A stretch of DNA of 64,000 nucleotides from Smittia aterrima. Its lineage: Eukaryota; Arthropoda; Insecta; Diptera; Chironomidae. Both the position numbers and the translations under genes were made by a program. The DNA lies in the NCBI GenBank assembly GCA_033063855.1, contig CP093830.1, positions 15,748,854 to 15,812,853 of the forward strand, in the 5' to 3' direction. Positions 26,556-39,217 of the stretch are shown here, piece after piece (positions within the stretch are counted from its first letter, which is position 1; each line of letters begins with the position of its first letter). The notes beneath the pieces were generated by a model that was not told where the DNA came from, searched no databases, and saw only the letters and a list, made by a program, of their open reading frames with translations.

Positions 26556-29500
26556 TCACGGACATCCGCATTCATCAACAACCATTTTCGGTAAATCACG
26601 TTTGATTATTTTCGAGTCAGGTCCGAAGTAGATCAATGACATGCTCGAGAACTTTAGCGGAGCACAGCAAAGCTGATTGCCGTTGAGTTTGTTGTATTTT
26701 CTAACTTCATGAAAAACGTGCGAGTAATATGTGAGAAAAGTGTCGGGAGTTCGATTAAGTCCGCCACCGCAACTTCCGCTGCAATAGTTGGCATAATAAC
26801 CGGGCGGAGCGATAATCCAATCATCCCAACCGAGAGCCTTGAAGCTCACGTAGAATCTTTGCTTACAACATTGAGTCCGTGTAGCGACTGAGCAGTCTAA
26901 GGCTCTCCTTCGGTTCCTCTTAATCACATTAGGCTCGATGTGAACCACCAAGAATGGACGGTTTATGTCGTCACTGCTGCTTTTTTGCTTTGATCCTCGT
27001 CGCTTTACTTCGAGGTCATCAATTTCATTTGATGAAAATAGATGAATACGTGCTCTGTCACCACAACCCGAGCATTCAACGAAAAGCTGCAGTCGACCTT
27101 CATTATTGTCTTTTTGATACCATTTTTGAATGATCGATGTTACGTCGATTTTTTGCCATCCAAAGCTCTTCAATGTTATCGTCTTCGAAGCGCTGAGCTC
27201 AGCCATTTTGTCGAACTCCTAAAATAAAAGGAAAGGAAATGAAGAAAAGAAAAAGATTTTCATTGTTTTCACTTCTCTCACCTTATCATTAATATCTTGT
27301 CCATCGCTGAATTTATCTATCGGTTTCTTTATTCTAAAAATCCACAAAGTTAGATTCTTGTGGTGATTGTTTTCTGTTCTCGTCTTGCTTGCGTTGTTGA
27401 ATTTATTGCTATCGAATGACTTTATTCGCCTCCGCCTCCTGTTCATATTACTATTACTTTTAATGATATGATTACCATTATTGTTATCATTAGTGATATG
27501 GTTGTAACTATGATTTTCAAAATAAGACAAATTGCTATCACTTTCGATTCCATTCTTTCGTTTTCGCTTCTTTCGCTTTCGTCTCGATTGATTGTTTGAT
27601 TTTTTCAGCAATAACGTATTTACACTTGCGGAATGTTTTAAGTTACTCTCCTTTTGACTTAACTGTACAATGTCATTCATTGAGTGCGCCGGACTGTTGG
27701 CCATTGCATTTGGAGACGATCCAACCATCAGCCACAACGTTGCTGCTCGAATTTTTAATTTGGACAAGCTCAAGCTAGTTTGGTTATCGATTGAGGTCGA
27801 GAATTCAAGGAGATGATGACCATTCAGTTTGTGACCTAAAAAGTTTGCGATATTCGCCGATTCAGGAGAGAAATAAAAGAGAAAAATATCGTTTTAGTTT
27901 AAAATGAATGAAGAGACTTCAACTCAAAGAAGAAACAAAAGCAAAAAATCGAAAGAAATTTGAGACGATGTTGAAGGGGTTGAAATCCTGACCATGCATT
28001 CAATCATTCCAAAAATTTATGTTTCTTGCGTCTTTTCTTCTTTCGCTCTCTCCCTCTCATTCTCGTCGTCGTCGAAGTCGTTGTCGGGGCTTTTCCACTC
28101 GCATTTTCTCTCATGAACATTTTCTTTTCATCGATAGAAGAAGAGAAAAGAGTAAAAGACAATAAGTTATGAGCTGGGGGGAAATGAGCGAAGGACATTG
28201 TACGTTTTTTCTGTGTGCGAAATGACGTCGTGGTGGAGCCAAAAACAATCGATCACGTCTAGCGGCGAAGAAACCATACATAATCCCGAAAAAAGAGAAC
28301 TTCGAGACCCAATTTTTATCAGCAGACAAAATTGCGTCATGAAAAGAAAAGCGTTTGTCCGAGTCACATCACGAGAGTAAAGAGTTCACGATTTATTTAA
28401 ATGCAAAAGGAAAGAACTTTTCTCAAACTTCTTGAGTGTGGAAAATGCATACAAAGTGTCCACAAAGTGTTTAAATAAAATCTGTTGTCTCGCTTTTGAG
28501 GATGGCGGTGAACCTTTAGAAAGCAAGTGGAAGGAGGAAACTAAAATAAAAATGGAAAAGAACATTAAGAAACGGCAGCATCATAAAATAACATAAACAA
28601 ATGGAGTGCAGCACACATTGTCGTTAGTGCAAGCTTGCTTTGCTGCTGATGCTTGCCAACTTAATAGCCCACACACATAACTGAAGGGGAGTAGTGATTT
28701 TAAGTATATTATATTATGTTATTCCTCAAGGAAAATGAGCGGAAAATCATTTAAAAAAAGAAAAAGCTTACACAAATCGAGAGTAGTGGTGAGTGTGGGC
28801 CTTATGTCATTTTAATGTTAATGGACAATTTATATAGATGGAATGGAAAATCTCGAGCTATTAGTCATTTGAGAAGTTTAAAAATGCAATTAAAATATTA
28901 GCGAGGGAGGAGCGATTGTGTGGGCTGTTTGACGTTGAACCATAATTCGATAAAACCACAATCTGCTTCAATAAATAATCTCCTTCCACATGCGAAAGGC
29001 TTAAATCATGTGATGCGTTCGATTCGATGACATGACAAAATGGAAAATCATTGTAGCTGAAGATTTGATCTATCAAGTACCAACGCTCTAGAGAAATGCA
29101 TTTAGTTGCATCCTGAACCGAAAAATTTTCTTTTTGAAGAGAGAAAAAAAACTTTAGTAATGTGGATTCTACTCAGCAGGTGATCGCGTGCTTGATTGAA
29201 TAACGAAATGGAAATTTTCGGACATGAATGTCATTCAACCGCGCGGGTCGCGGTCTCCACAACTACGTCCACTTCTCTGTCCCCAAAATCGTTCTTGGCA
29301 TCAGCAATTGCCAAAAAAAAAAGCAAGCACAATGTAACTTTTTGCAGTAACGACTATTTATGGGTTTATTTTCTCAGAAAGGGAAGAGACTTTTCTATCT
29401 GAAACAAGACGACTTCCCCAAATGAGAATGTAGCGAATTGTGTAAAATGATTTATACTGTAATGTTCAATCAGAATGATGGAGTAACAGGATAAAGAGTG

Positions 29501-30407
29501 TCGCCGCCAAAAACTTTTTTTGTTCTTCTTCTTTGCTCTCTTTGGCAAAATGTCATTACTCACCTTTATCTGCAAATGCAATAATTTCCCTCGTCCGACC
29601 ATAAAAATCATCGAATTCTTGATCGTCCTCTGACGGCGGCGATTCCTTGAGATCTTCCGCTTTCAACTCTTCGACGAGGCTTTCGTTCGAGTTCATTTTT
29701 AGATGCTGCAGTTGATCCAGCAACAAATCGCGCGTATCTCTATTGTCGCTCGATTGAAAAAGCATCGTGAAGTCGTTAGAGTTGACCGTGGGATCGCCAC
29801 TCCGTCGCAGTGTATCGAAGATGAATTGTTTTGGGAGCGTGTTCGTAACGTTCGGTTTGTTTTTGAGTCCGAGCTTTAGCAAAATTTGAAATTTGATCGC
29901 TTCAAGTCGACCATGGTCACTTAGCGGTGGAGTAAGTTGATTCGATTCCTCTTCAATTTGCTCGGAGCTTTTTCGCGAATATTCCGAGCTGAGAGAGCTT
30001 TTCGTTGACGATTCAAAAGCATCTCCGAGGCAGTTAGCACAGTACGATGGTATCTCGTACTCTAATCCCGAATCAGATCCTTCTGATTCCACTGGCGTAT
30101 CATTCAGTTCAGTTTCTAACTGATGTTGCTCTAAGTAAAGCTTTTGCAGTTGTAGCTGAAGCTCCTTCTGCTTCTGCATTAAAGCATATTCACGTTGCTG
30201 AATGCTTAAGCGCCTCTCGTGCCTCAACAATTGAATTGCTTCATCGTCACAATCTCCGCTCATACATGACGGGTTATTGCAATTGATTGTGTTCATGAGA
30301 CTAATTATGCAGAAGAAGACAAAGCGCCAGTTTGTCGTCGTTCGTCGAAACACCTGACAATGTGTGCCGGTTTCATTCAGCATCATCATGTTTAGGAGAA
30401 ATATCAT
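26556..30407 (-). CDS. Actbeta: Activin-beta ligand
   Basis: Secreted TGF-beta/activin ligand acting through the Babo-Smox branch in flies. Minus-strand exons: 30407-29564, 27835-27282, 27218-26556 (686 aa; junctions phase 1 then 0). An N-terminal hydrophobic segment (WRFVFFCIISLMNTINC, about residues 27-43) is the likely signal sequence, and several Met codons precede it. The long prodomain has a Gln/Leu/Glu-rich coiled-coil-like stretch at about 60-105 (REYALMQKQKELQLQLQKLY), then KFQILLKLGLKNKPNVT, an Asn/Arg-rich insert in exon 2 and SFGWQKIDVTSIIQKWYQ. Cleavage site KRNRR precedes the mature domain: LDC, QCCKQRFYVSFKALGWDDWI, ANYCSGSC, a TPDTF loop, QLCC and VVDECGCP, the nine-cysteine activin pattern. 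PDTF and IKRDLPKMVVDECGCP recall fly Activin-beta more than dawdle or maverick. Confidence 0.92.
27836..29563 (-). other. Actbeta: Activin-beta intron 1
   Basis: Donor GTGAGT on the minus strand at 29563 and acceptor TTTTTAG ending at 27836, 1.7 kb in all. ORFs inside are short and lysine-rich or serine-rich; none has compatible splice sites and phase that would make a convincing exon. Confidence 0.7.
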
Positions 30408-33400
30408 GGATACGTGGAACGACTCGAGTTGTGTGATTACTTGTTACAATTTTTTGACTAATTTGATAATTAATTGAGTTAATTGTGTAATTATTCATTA
30501 TCCTATCTAAGAGGTTGAAGAGGAGGCGCTTTTGGTTGTGGCTCGTTGTTGCAAATCCTTATGCTATGCGTTAATGTTATTAAACGAAAATAGATTAGAG
30601 GCCTCGAAAACGTTTCTGGTACATTTTTATTATTCTTCAAAGCTTTAAGTTTAATGATGAATTATTTTAAGAAATATTTAATTTATTGTCGTTGATTTTG
30701 ATTAATTTGCAAAATTGCTTCGATTTCTTCACAAAACTTAACTTTTCACATAAAAAAACCTTTGCTTTTTCTCTCTTCTTCTCGAAATTGCTTCCGTGAG
30801 ATTAAATATCCGTTTCGTCCTGTAATGAACTCATTGCGTCAAATAATTGTTTAATTTCATTTTTTCACTATTGTCAAGTGCACTTTAAGTCTTTGATTTT
30901 TTTTAGAGTTGAAAATCAAGAAAAATGTGACGGCTCCTCGTGTCGCGTGTTTCGATTCTTGTGCTTTTTCCTAGCGTTTTCCTAGCTTGTGCCATCCGGT
31001 TTCTTGTTTTTCTCATCACACAATTGCAAAAATTGAGCGGCAGAGAATTAAAAGTTCCTCTCTCGGAGTTTTCCTTCCCAATTCAACCTCCCCCCTTTCG
31101 TTCGCCTCCAGCACGAGTTTCAATTTTTCCTCAAATTCTTTTTTTTTTTTTGAATGTTCATTTTTGTCGGCAAAAGTTCTGCCAGAAAACAGTTTCAGCT
31201 TTTATTTTTTTCTGCCTCTTCCCCAAAAGGAGAAACACCCGAGAATTTATTCACTGCAATTGATTTTGGAAATAATACAAAAAAAAATCTTTTTCTCTCT
31301 CGTTCAACTCAACGTTTGAAGATTATTGGGAACGAAATTTTGAATTCGTAACCGACTTGAGCACTTTTTTCCGAGCTTGAAATGACTTTAAGGCTATTTT
31401 AGGGCTTCGAACTTGTTTTACACCTTGAAAATGTCTTTTTTACGTCTAACATATTCACTGTTGTATATCAAAAGCTAATTTCAATTAATTATTGACGTTG
31501 TCACATATTATTCGCATTTTAATTGGATTCGAAACGTGTAAGTAACCCTGTGCATCATAGGTTGTGGTTTTATTATCACTTGCTTTAACGTTTTATTGGA
31601 TTTTATTGCCCAAGCGACTTTCTAGATTGAGCTTTCAATTGAAACTGGAGATCTTTTTTTCAATATTCAAACTCCTGACTCTTCTTCGCCCGCTTTTCTC
31701 GCTCGTCCTCCCCAACTCATTCCTCTATAGAAAGCAGTTCTAGTTCCGAAGCATACACATTTTGGGGGAGAAAAGAGAAAGAACGGAAGGGGATTGGGGA
31801 ATCCTGTCTGGCACTTTCTCATACTCCGCACTGTCTGAGTCTTTCTCCCAGCGAAAACAACAACACAAATAAGATACCATGGGGAAAAATGTGAAAATGA
31901 GGAAATATTCGAAATATTCGTTTGCGATTGTGTGTTGTGCTTGGAGTAAGCGGCGCTCTTAGCTCAAGTGCTGATTATGAAATTGTCATTCACAATCAGT
32001 GGATAGATTAATTAGCTCATCGACATGACTTAACGCGGTAGATCTAGCGTCCAGTTGATGAGAAATGTTATCAGCCGACGAGAAGTTTCTCTTCAGCTAC
32101 GACCACTACCACAAATGAAAGCATGTTGAGGGTGAAAATGGGCGGAAAGATACACAGAGATAAAACGCAGCCTCTTGAGTAGGATACTTGAGAGAGAATG
32201 CTAGGGTGAGCTAGGTTTGTTGGCGCCTTCAGCAGCTTTATCGAACCGTCGTCTTTAGTTCATGTATTTCTACATTGCATGCATTTAAACCATGCTTCTC
32301 AACTTTTATCTCGATGTGCGTTGTATGGCAACAGCGATGAGCGTCTTTTCTTGGCACAGTTGCGACTTCTCCAACAGAGCGGGAGGAATTTCACGCATAA
32401 CATAAACTGAGAATTGGGAAATCTTGCAGTTCTCATCACTGCTGACCGCTCTTAATATTTCATGACAATAGATTCTTATTTATCATGTTGAATCGGATTT
32501 CATTTCGCGAGCATTCGTTTATGAAATATTTTCTGTCACAAATTACTAAATTAATTATCGCATATGACAAAACATTTTCTGATAATTAACTTTACTTGCT
32601 AACAAACGGATTTTCCTATTAACTTTTTCGTTGGCTTCCTACTTAATTTGAAATGTCATTTGTACTGCATCGCATTTCTATCGTATTAAATTCTAATTTC
32701 AGTAATCAAATGACCATTAGAAATTATAAAATTTAAATGCATGATCATCGAGCATATTCTTGCTCATATCCAAAAATGTTTAAAATCACTAAAACTAACT
32801 TTTTCAACGGGGAAAAATCCCTGAAAAATCCTTAAAAACTTTATTTCATTACAAAACATAAATTTCTAACAAACAGAAATTAAGTTAAAAAGTTTCATAA
32901 AAAATTAATGTCAAAATATAAAAATATTTTAACGAATCATAAATAAACTTATTTCCATAAATCAATGAACAAGAATCAAGATCCAATCATCGAACATTAA
33001 TATACTTCCCGGTAATCCGCGGTAATCTTTCATGTCGTTTCATGCTTTAGCAAGGGATCGCGACTACAAATATTTCTTTTCTTCCCACACATTTATGTAT
33101 CACAATATCGAATTTTCGGATATTTTCGAGAGTGAATGAAAAGTAAATAAGTTTTTTTCACAATTACTGTCTTGATAAAAAGCTCCGGTACGCAGTGAAC
33201 TACGCGAATCAAAAATAATTTTGAAGGATTTCACTTGACACGAGTCCTTCGCAGGAGTCGTAGGGAAATAATTTAAAAGCTCTAGACGACGGAGAGAAAA
33301 CTTATATCAGAGAAAAGAAAAAGACGCCATTTTTATCTTTTTCTCTAAGGGGTGATTGATTGTGTGTTCATATTTTGTTTGCATAAAGTTCTTGTGTTTA

Positions 33401-33507
33401 ACGTGTCAGCAAGTTTACAGTCGAAAGAGAGATACTGTTGTGTAATTTGAATTCACACTAAAACGTGAACCTTTTATTAAACCTTGCAGGGCGATTAAGT
33501 GTAAAAA
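30408..33507. other. Intergenic DNA between divergent Activin-beta and calsyntenin
   Basis: About 3.1 kb separating two divergent start codons; it should contain both promoters and 5'UTRs. It is mostly AT-rich. A less AT-rich patch at about 31680-31960 and 32040-32420 carries no coding ORF and could be regulatory (inference). No RNA gene or mobile element recognised. Confidence 0.5.
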
Positions 33508-36500
33508 ATGTTCCGCAAGCAAATTGTTGCCATCGCGTTACTGGTTCTGGTGAGCTTCGCTAGCGCTGAAAAGACGATCAATGTGGAAGAAGACGATTCG
33601 ATAGAACAGGACGACGACAGTTTCTATGATTCGCGAGGTAAGTTGACTTCTATTTTTGACTGAATGACTTTCTTCCACAGTCGTTGTTAACGTTGTAACA
33701 GGAAACGCTTATTATGTTCATGTGCCTAATGGATTTTTCGAATGTTTATGAATTATCATGAATGGAAAAGATTATCATTAATATAACTTAAGCCAAGTCA
33801 TGCGTGAATATGTTTTAATGTCTTTTTCGTGAGTGATTCAGAATGGTTTTGCGAAAAAGTCTTATGAGAGTTATGCTTCGTTCCCCAAGATATCAAACAT
33901 TTTTTAAGGTGCTCTCATTTTTCAAGAGTTTGTATAATTTTTTTTTTCCGAGCAGGAAGATTAATTACATTGCTCTTGGACGAAGCTATTAAATGTCCGA
34001 GTTATTTGACGGACGTGGGTGATTGAGCGCGAACACAAGTTTTACTAATAAAACTATGAGCTCCGCTAATTTTTTCCGAGGAAAATATTTTTCATTCCTC
34101 CCACGCAACTGAAGAATCTTTTGATTTAAAATTAATCAAATTTCATTGTTTTCCAGAGCGTGTTCTCGAGGATTCTTATCACGGACTAATCAAGGAGAAT
34201 GAAACTTTTGTCGAAATCACTCCAGTCATTAAGCTCGACGAGGGAAAAGTTTGTCGTCTTGAGATTGTCAAATCACAGAAAGAAATTCCGTTCAAGGTGA
34301 GTGTTCTAAGATTATCGTGAACATCTTTCAATGAAAGTTTCCATCGCCAACAGCTTCAACTGGAAAAAGGTTTTGGAGTTCTCGAAGCAAAGCGGGCATT
34401 GAACTGTGAGAAGAGGAAGAACTACAAGTTCGAGATTGTTGCTGTGATGTGTGACGGATCAAAGTCTGAGAGGTAAACATTTACAACAAATTATAAAACA
34501 TGCTTATCAGTCTTCCTAACATCTCGTTTATTAATATTTTTCTAGTGCTGCTGTTCATATTTCCGTTGTTGACATCAACGAGTATTCTCCAATTTTCTTA
34601 CAGCCGTCCTATGTCACGGAAGTTGACGAGGGTCGGTTGTACCAAGAGATTATTCGTGTTGAGGCGACCGACAAAGACTGCACTCCTCTCTTTGGTGACG
34701 TCTGCAAATACGAGATCTTGACATTGGATCAACCCTTTACCATTGACAATGAGGGCTCGATTAGAAATACTGAACCACTCTCTCACAAAGCAAGTCACAA
34801 TCATATCCTCTCAGTCGTCGCTTACGATTGCGCAATGAAACAATCAGCTCCCGTCATGGTCAACATTCGCGTTCGAAGAATTTGTGAAGCTCGAGTCTCA
34901 GGCATTCCTGAACGATTGGACTACACAGCAAACAGCATGGAAAAAGTTTTCCTCTTCCCGAAGTTCCATCTCGAATTATGCGACATGAAGTGCAAAGGCG
35001 AGGAAATGTTAATCTCAACAACAGTTTCACTAAAGACAAAGCACATTTCATTCGGATGCGATCGTGATGCAAGCAACTGTCAAGCTAAAAATGAAATGTT
35101 TGAACTTCTCAATAAGGGAAGCCAGTGGACGAAGGACTTGAACTTTGATGAAGGTGTCGAGAGTATTTTCCACTTTGATGGCTCAAACGGCGCTATTGTA
35201 CCGAAAAATGTCATCGACGTCGATGGCATTGCTTCTCGTACTTTCACCCTTCAGACAATGTTCCGACATAACAGCATCGTGAATAACGATAAATTGACTA
35301 AAGAGCACGTCATTTGTTCTGCCGACAGTCATAGTGAGTAACTTGATGCCTTTGCCAAATCATTTCATTGGAAATTTTTTTTTTATTTTTTTAGAAATGA
35401 ATCGTCATCACTTCGCTCTTTTCGTTCGACATTGCAGATTGATTTTGCTGTTGAGAAAGAATTACAACGACGGAGATTTGAACATTTTCCTTCCAGCAGA
35501 GTGGAGATGGAAGATTCCTCAAGTGTGTGACAACGAATGGCATCATTATACAATTACAGTTGATCAACCGAAGGTTGAGTTATACATTGATGGTGTTAAG
35601 TTTATTCCGGATCAAGAAGATCGTCATAGCAACCCGGAAGTAATCGATGACTGGCCTCTTCATGCCGCGCAAGGAATCAACACTACGCTAACGGTAGGAG
35701 CTTGTTACCAAAGTTCTGAGAATCGCCTGAAGCATGGTTTCCGTGGTGATATCTCTAGCATCAAGCTAAACATCAACAAGGTACTCAGCGAGAATGATAT
35801 CAAATGTGGAATGAGCTGTGCTGAACGCTTGTTAACACCCGATGAAAAACTCATGAAGACAGATCAAGAAGTTCAAATCAATACTGACATGAACGAGGTA
35901 ACTATCGAAGGAACTGACAAAGAAAACATGGAAGAACTTCTTCAAAAAGTTCAATATGTTAATGACAAACTCAATCCAACGATTGGACGACGAAACATTC
36001 AAGTTGTTACAACTGTCAGTTGCCCAATGAAGAAGGCAATCAGATTGCCGACCATCGATACTTTCATCATGATTTCTGATGGTGGACAACAGTCAAATGT
36101 TTCAACACAAACAACTTTAGATGATCTAACAGTTAAAGAAGAAATGAAACCTCAAATTACGATTTCGGGAAATCAAAATAATCTTGTGTCATACCCTGAC
36201 ATCAAGAACGGAGTCAAATTTATGGAAAAAGTAAACATCGTCATCTACTCGAATGACCAAATTCAAGAAAACCTTCAGAAACTCGACTCGTGCAGCGTCA
36301 ACGTTTTTCCAAACTTGAATTCCGATCATGAAGAAATCACTTTGAGTCGATCGGAGTCAGAGGTTTCATCTCAACTTGACATCAAGACGAACATCAACAA
36401 GGATGGAGTCGAGATGATTGGATACGATAGCATCGCAAACTATTTGCGTATCCTTCGTTCTCTCGTCTACATCAATCGTAAACCAGCTTATTATCTCAAT

Positions 36501-37186
36501 AGAGTGTTCAAACTTTCCTGCTCACAGCTTGGGGACCGTTTCCACTCTGCGGAATTCACTTTGACATTGACGGTTCTTCATCCAAAGCAAGCAATCGTAA
36601 CTGAAGCTCCAGTATCAACTGAAAAGCCAGCAATTCCAAGTCATGAACATGACAACGCAAACCTCTTCAATAGAATTCTTCACAATCCACAAGAAGTCGC
36701 TGAGCCTCATGCGAGAACAACTCACAATGCAATGCACACAGGTGCAACTCACTCTACAATGTTGATCGTTGTCATTTGCGCATCGTTTGTAATTCTTATT
36801 TGCGGTGTTGGCATTGCGAGGTTGAGAAACCAAACTCAAGTTCCAAGAGGAAAGAATAAGCATCAGTCGTGTCCCAAGGTTGTTTTGTTGAATCATTTAA
36901 TTTGACATTAGTCTAACTCACTTTTACTTGACAGAATCCAATTGATCAACAACTTGACTGGGACGACTCAGCGTTAACAATTACCATTAATCCAATGCAG
37001 AACGATAATCTAACGGACGAAAGCTCCGATTCGGAAAACTCAGACTCCGAAGATGATGAAGGTAAAAAGATTAAATCTTGGTCCTTTTTTTTCATTCGTA
37101 AAATGAAACATTTTCTCGCTTTAGGAACACAAAACGGTCGCTACAAAAATGTCAATCAACTCGAATGGGACAACACAACAATGTAA
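33508..37186 (+). CDS. Cals: Calsyntenin (alcadein), cadherin/LamG type I membrane protein
   Basis: Type I membrane protein that links cargo to kinesin-1 and acts at synapses. Exons: 33508-33637, 34157-34296, 34354-34472, 34546-35333, 35395-36878, 36935-37061, 37125-37186; 2850 nt, 949 aa, close to family length. Signal peptide MFRKQIVAIALLVLVSFASA. Cadherin repeats follow (VVDINEYSPIFLQPSYVTEV, RVEATDKDC), then the LamG-like region (SIFHFDGSNGAIVP, KMNRHHFALFVRHCRLILLL, CDNEWHHYTITVDQPKVELY). The TM segment is near residue 850 (STMLIVVICASFVILICGVG). The tail holds two W-acidic kinesin-light-chain motifs, LDWDDSALTITINPM and LEWDNTTM at the very C-terminus, separated by a Ser/Asp/Glu-rich stretch. 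The donor after exon 5 is weak (AAG/GTTGTT at 36879), the only doubtful junction. Confidence 0.95.
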
Positions 37187-39217
37187 ATCTGGTAATGTCC
37201 ATAGGAGCTTTCGTTTTGGTCTCGCTTGCATCAGCCGTTTACTTTTCCAAACTCTGCATTGAGACGACGACCGAAAGAACTCGCAATATTTTGTAGCCAT
37301 GTGTATTGACCACTCACTTAATTCCCTCCTCTCTTGCTCTCCCCATCTCCCTCTTCCTTCTTCCACGTCCAATTATAATCAAATATGATATGTGATAAGT
37401 TTAGTTCTAATTTAAGAACGGCATGAAGAATCTACCGATTGTTATGAGTGTTACAAGAAATAATTCTGATAGATTTCCAGCGCTGGACTTAGATTGTTGT
37501 TCAAGAGAGAACGAGCACACTCCTCTCACTTTCACACTCGCTTCTTCTTTCCACCCCCCACACAAAACTTGACTTCTTTAATTATCCACTTGACATTTGA
37601 TATCGAATGGAGAGAAACAAACATAAAACTTGCCATATTTTTGAAAATTCAAAAACTAATTTTTTAATTTAGATTTTATAATTCGATTACCTTTAAGTTC
37701 ATTGAGACCCTGCTTCACCTAAACCTCTCTCACATCCTAATGTTTTGACTTTTATACACGCATTCCCGTCCATGCACACTCAAGTTATGAAATAGTGAAG
37801 CCATAAAAGAGAAAAAAATGAAATTTGTTGCCACACAAAATAAAACAACTTTAGACGTTAGTTTTTTTATGATTTAGTGCAAGCGGTGCACACAGTTATA
37901 CACATTTTAGGAAAAGAATAGGACAGAATTAAACAAATTTAACAAGAATTGCGTCCACTTTAATACTTACAACTAAAAAAAACTTTAAAAGGAGAATGTA
38001 TTTTTGAAGAGAGAGAATGATAAAGAAAGTTTAAGAGGAAAAGAGCAACTTCGCGAATTGAAACTATCAAGACGTATTTACCTTTAGAGTCCATCGTTAT
38101 ATCGTAATCGTGGCGATGCCAGTGTCTCATTAATTCCCCCGAGGCTCGGAGTGATTCTTGGGATCAATCAAGATCAAAACTCGTCATCATGCCCTTATCC
38201 CAGTTCTGTCTAAGAAGCAGCAGCCGCTCACCTAACGATTCTCATTCCGACACGAAACCTAAATGCATAAGCAAAAAAATGAAAACATATCTCTATTTAT
38301 CTAGATTCTAGAAGATATAGCGTTTCGAGTGAACGTGATCGTTGTGTTCCCACGATTTTCCTTTTTATCAAAAACTTTTCAAGCTTTTGGCTTCACATAA
38401 GACGACGAGGATCCTCCGATTGATAGAGTTTCCTTTAAGCATTTTCTCAAGAACTCTGCATTTTGTTTATTTTCACTTTTTCGAAACTAAAAAAAAGTAT
38501 AAAGTTTTGTTCATACCAGCGAAAGAACAAATGTTCGTTGTTACGCTAATTGAGTTTATTTTGCGATAAAAAAAGAAAAATTATTTCATTTTGAGAACAA
38601 AAATAAATGTAAAATATTATCAAACACGCAACACAACAGCAACAAGAGAAGAAGTTTAAGCTATAAGAGTAAACAAGAGTTTAATATAAATTGCATTTTT
38701 TGTATTGCAAGCAAGCCCGGGTTTATTAATGATGTAATGTCCCTTCCAACATTTATCGCTTTGTATGTGAAATGTACTTTAAAAAATATTTAGAGAAGGC
38801 AAAATCACTAAGAAAAAAATCTTTATATGAATAAGTTGATGAAAGTCTCCCATGACGAGGCAGGATCCAAAAATAACAGGAATGTACTTAAATCAGAAAG
38901 AAATTAAAATAGTTGAAGCAAGGAATATGCAAATAGAAGAAAAAATGAAAAACAATAAATTAAATATCTCTTGTGTGTTGAGTGTGAACAAAAAAATAAA
39001 TAAATTTTCAAATGAACAAGAAGACAACCATTTGAAGAAATTTAAATGGCAAATGCATTTAAATTTGAAGAAATTCCATTAGACGAGATGAAAGGAAATC
39101 CTAAAACTTACACAATTTCACACACTTTCAAATGAAAATTCAGAAGAAAAGTAATAAAATGACTTTAAATCAATAACGAATTGTGCTTTTTATTCAACGT
39201 TTTTTAGGTCTCGAAAT
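37187..39217. other. Calsyntenin 3'UTR and convergent intergenic DNA
   Basis: No convincing ORF. The small AT-rich ORF at 38852-39082 lacks coding character. AATAAA occurs at 39153-39158 on the plus strand. For the minus-strand Yellow-family gene, TTTATT at 39189-39194 lies 24 nt past its stop and is a well-placed poly(A) signal. The 3' ends of the two genes may nearly meet or overlap. Confidence 0.55.
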
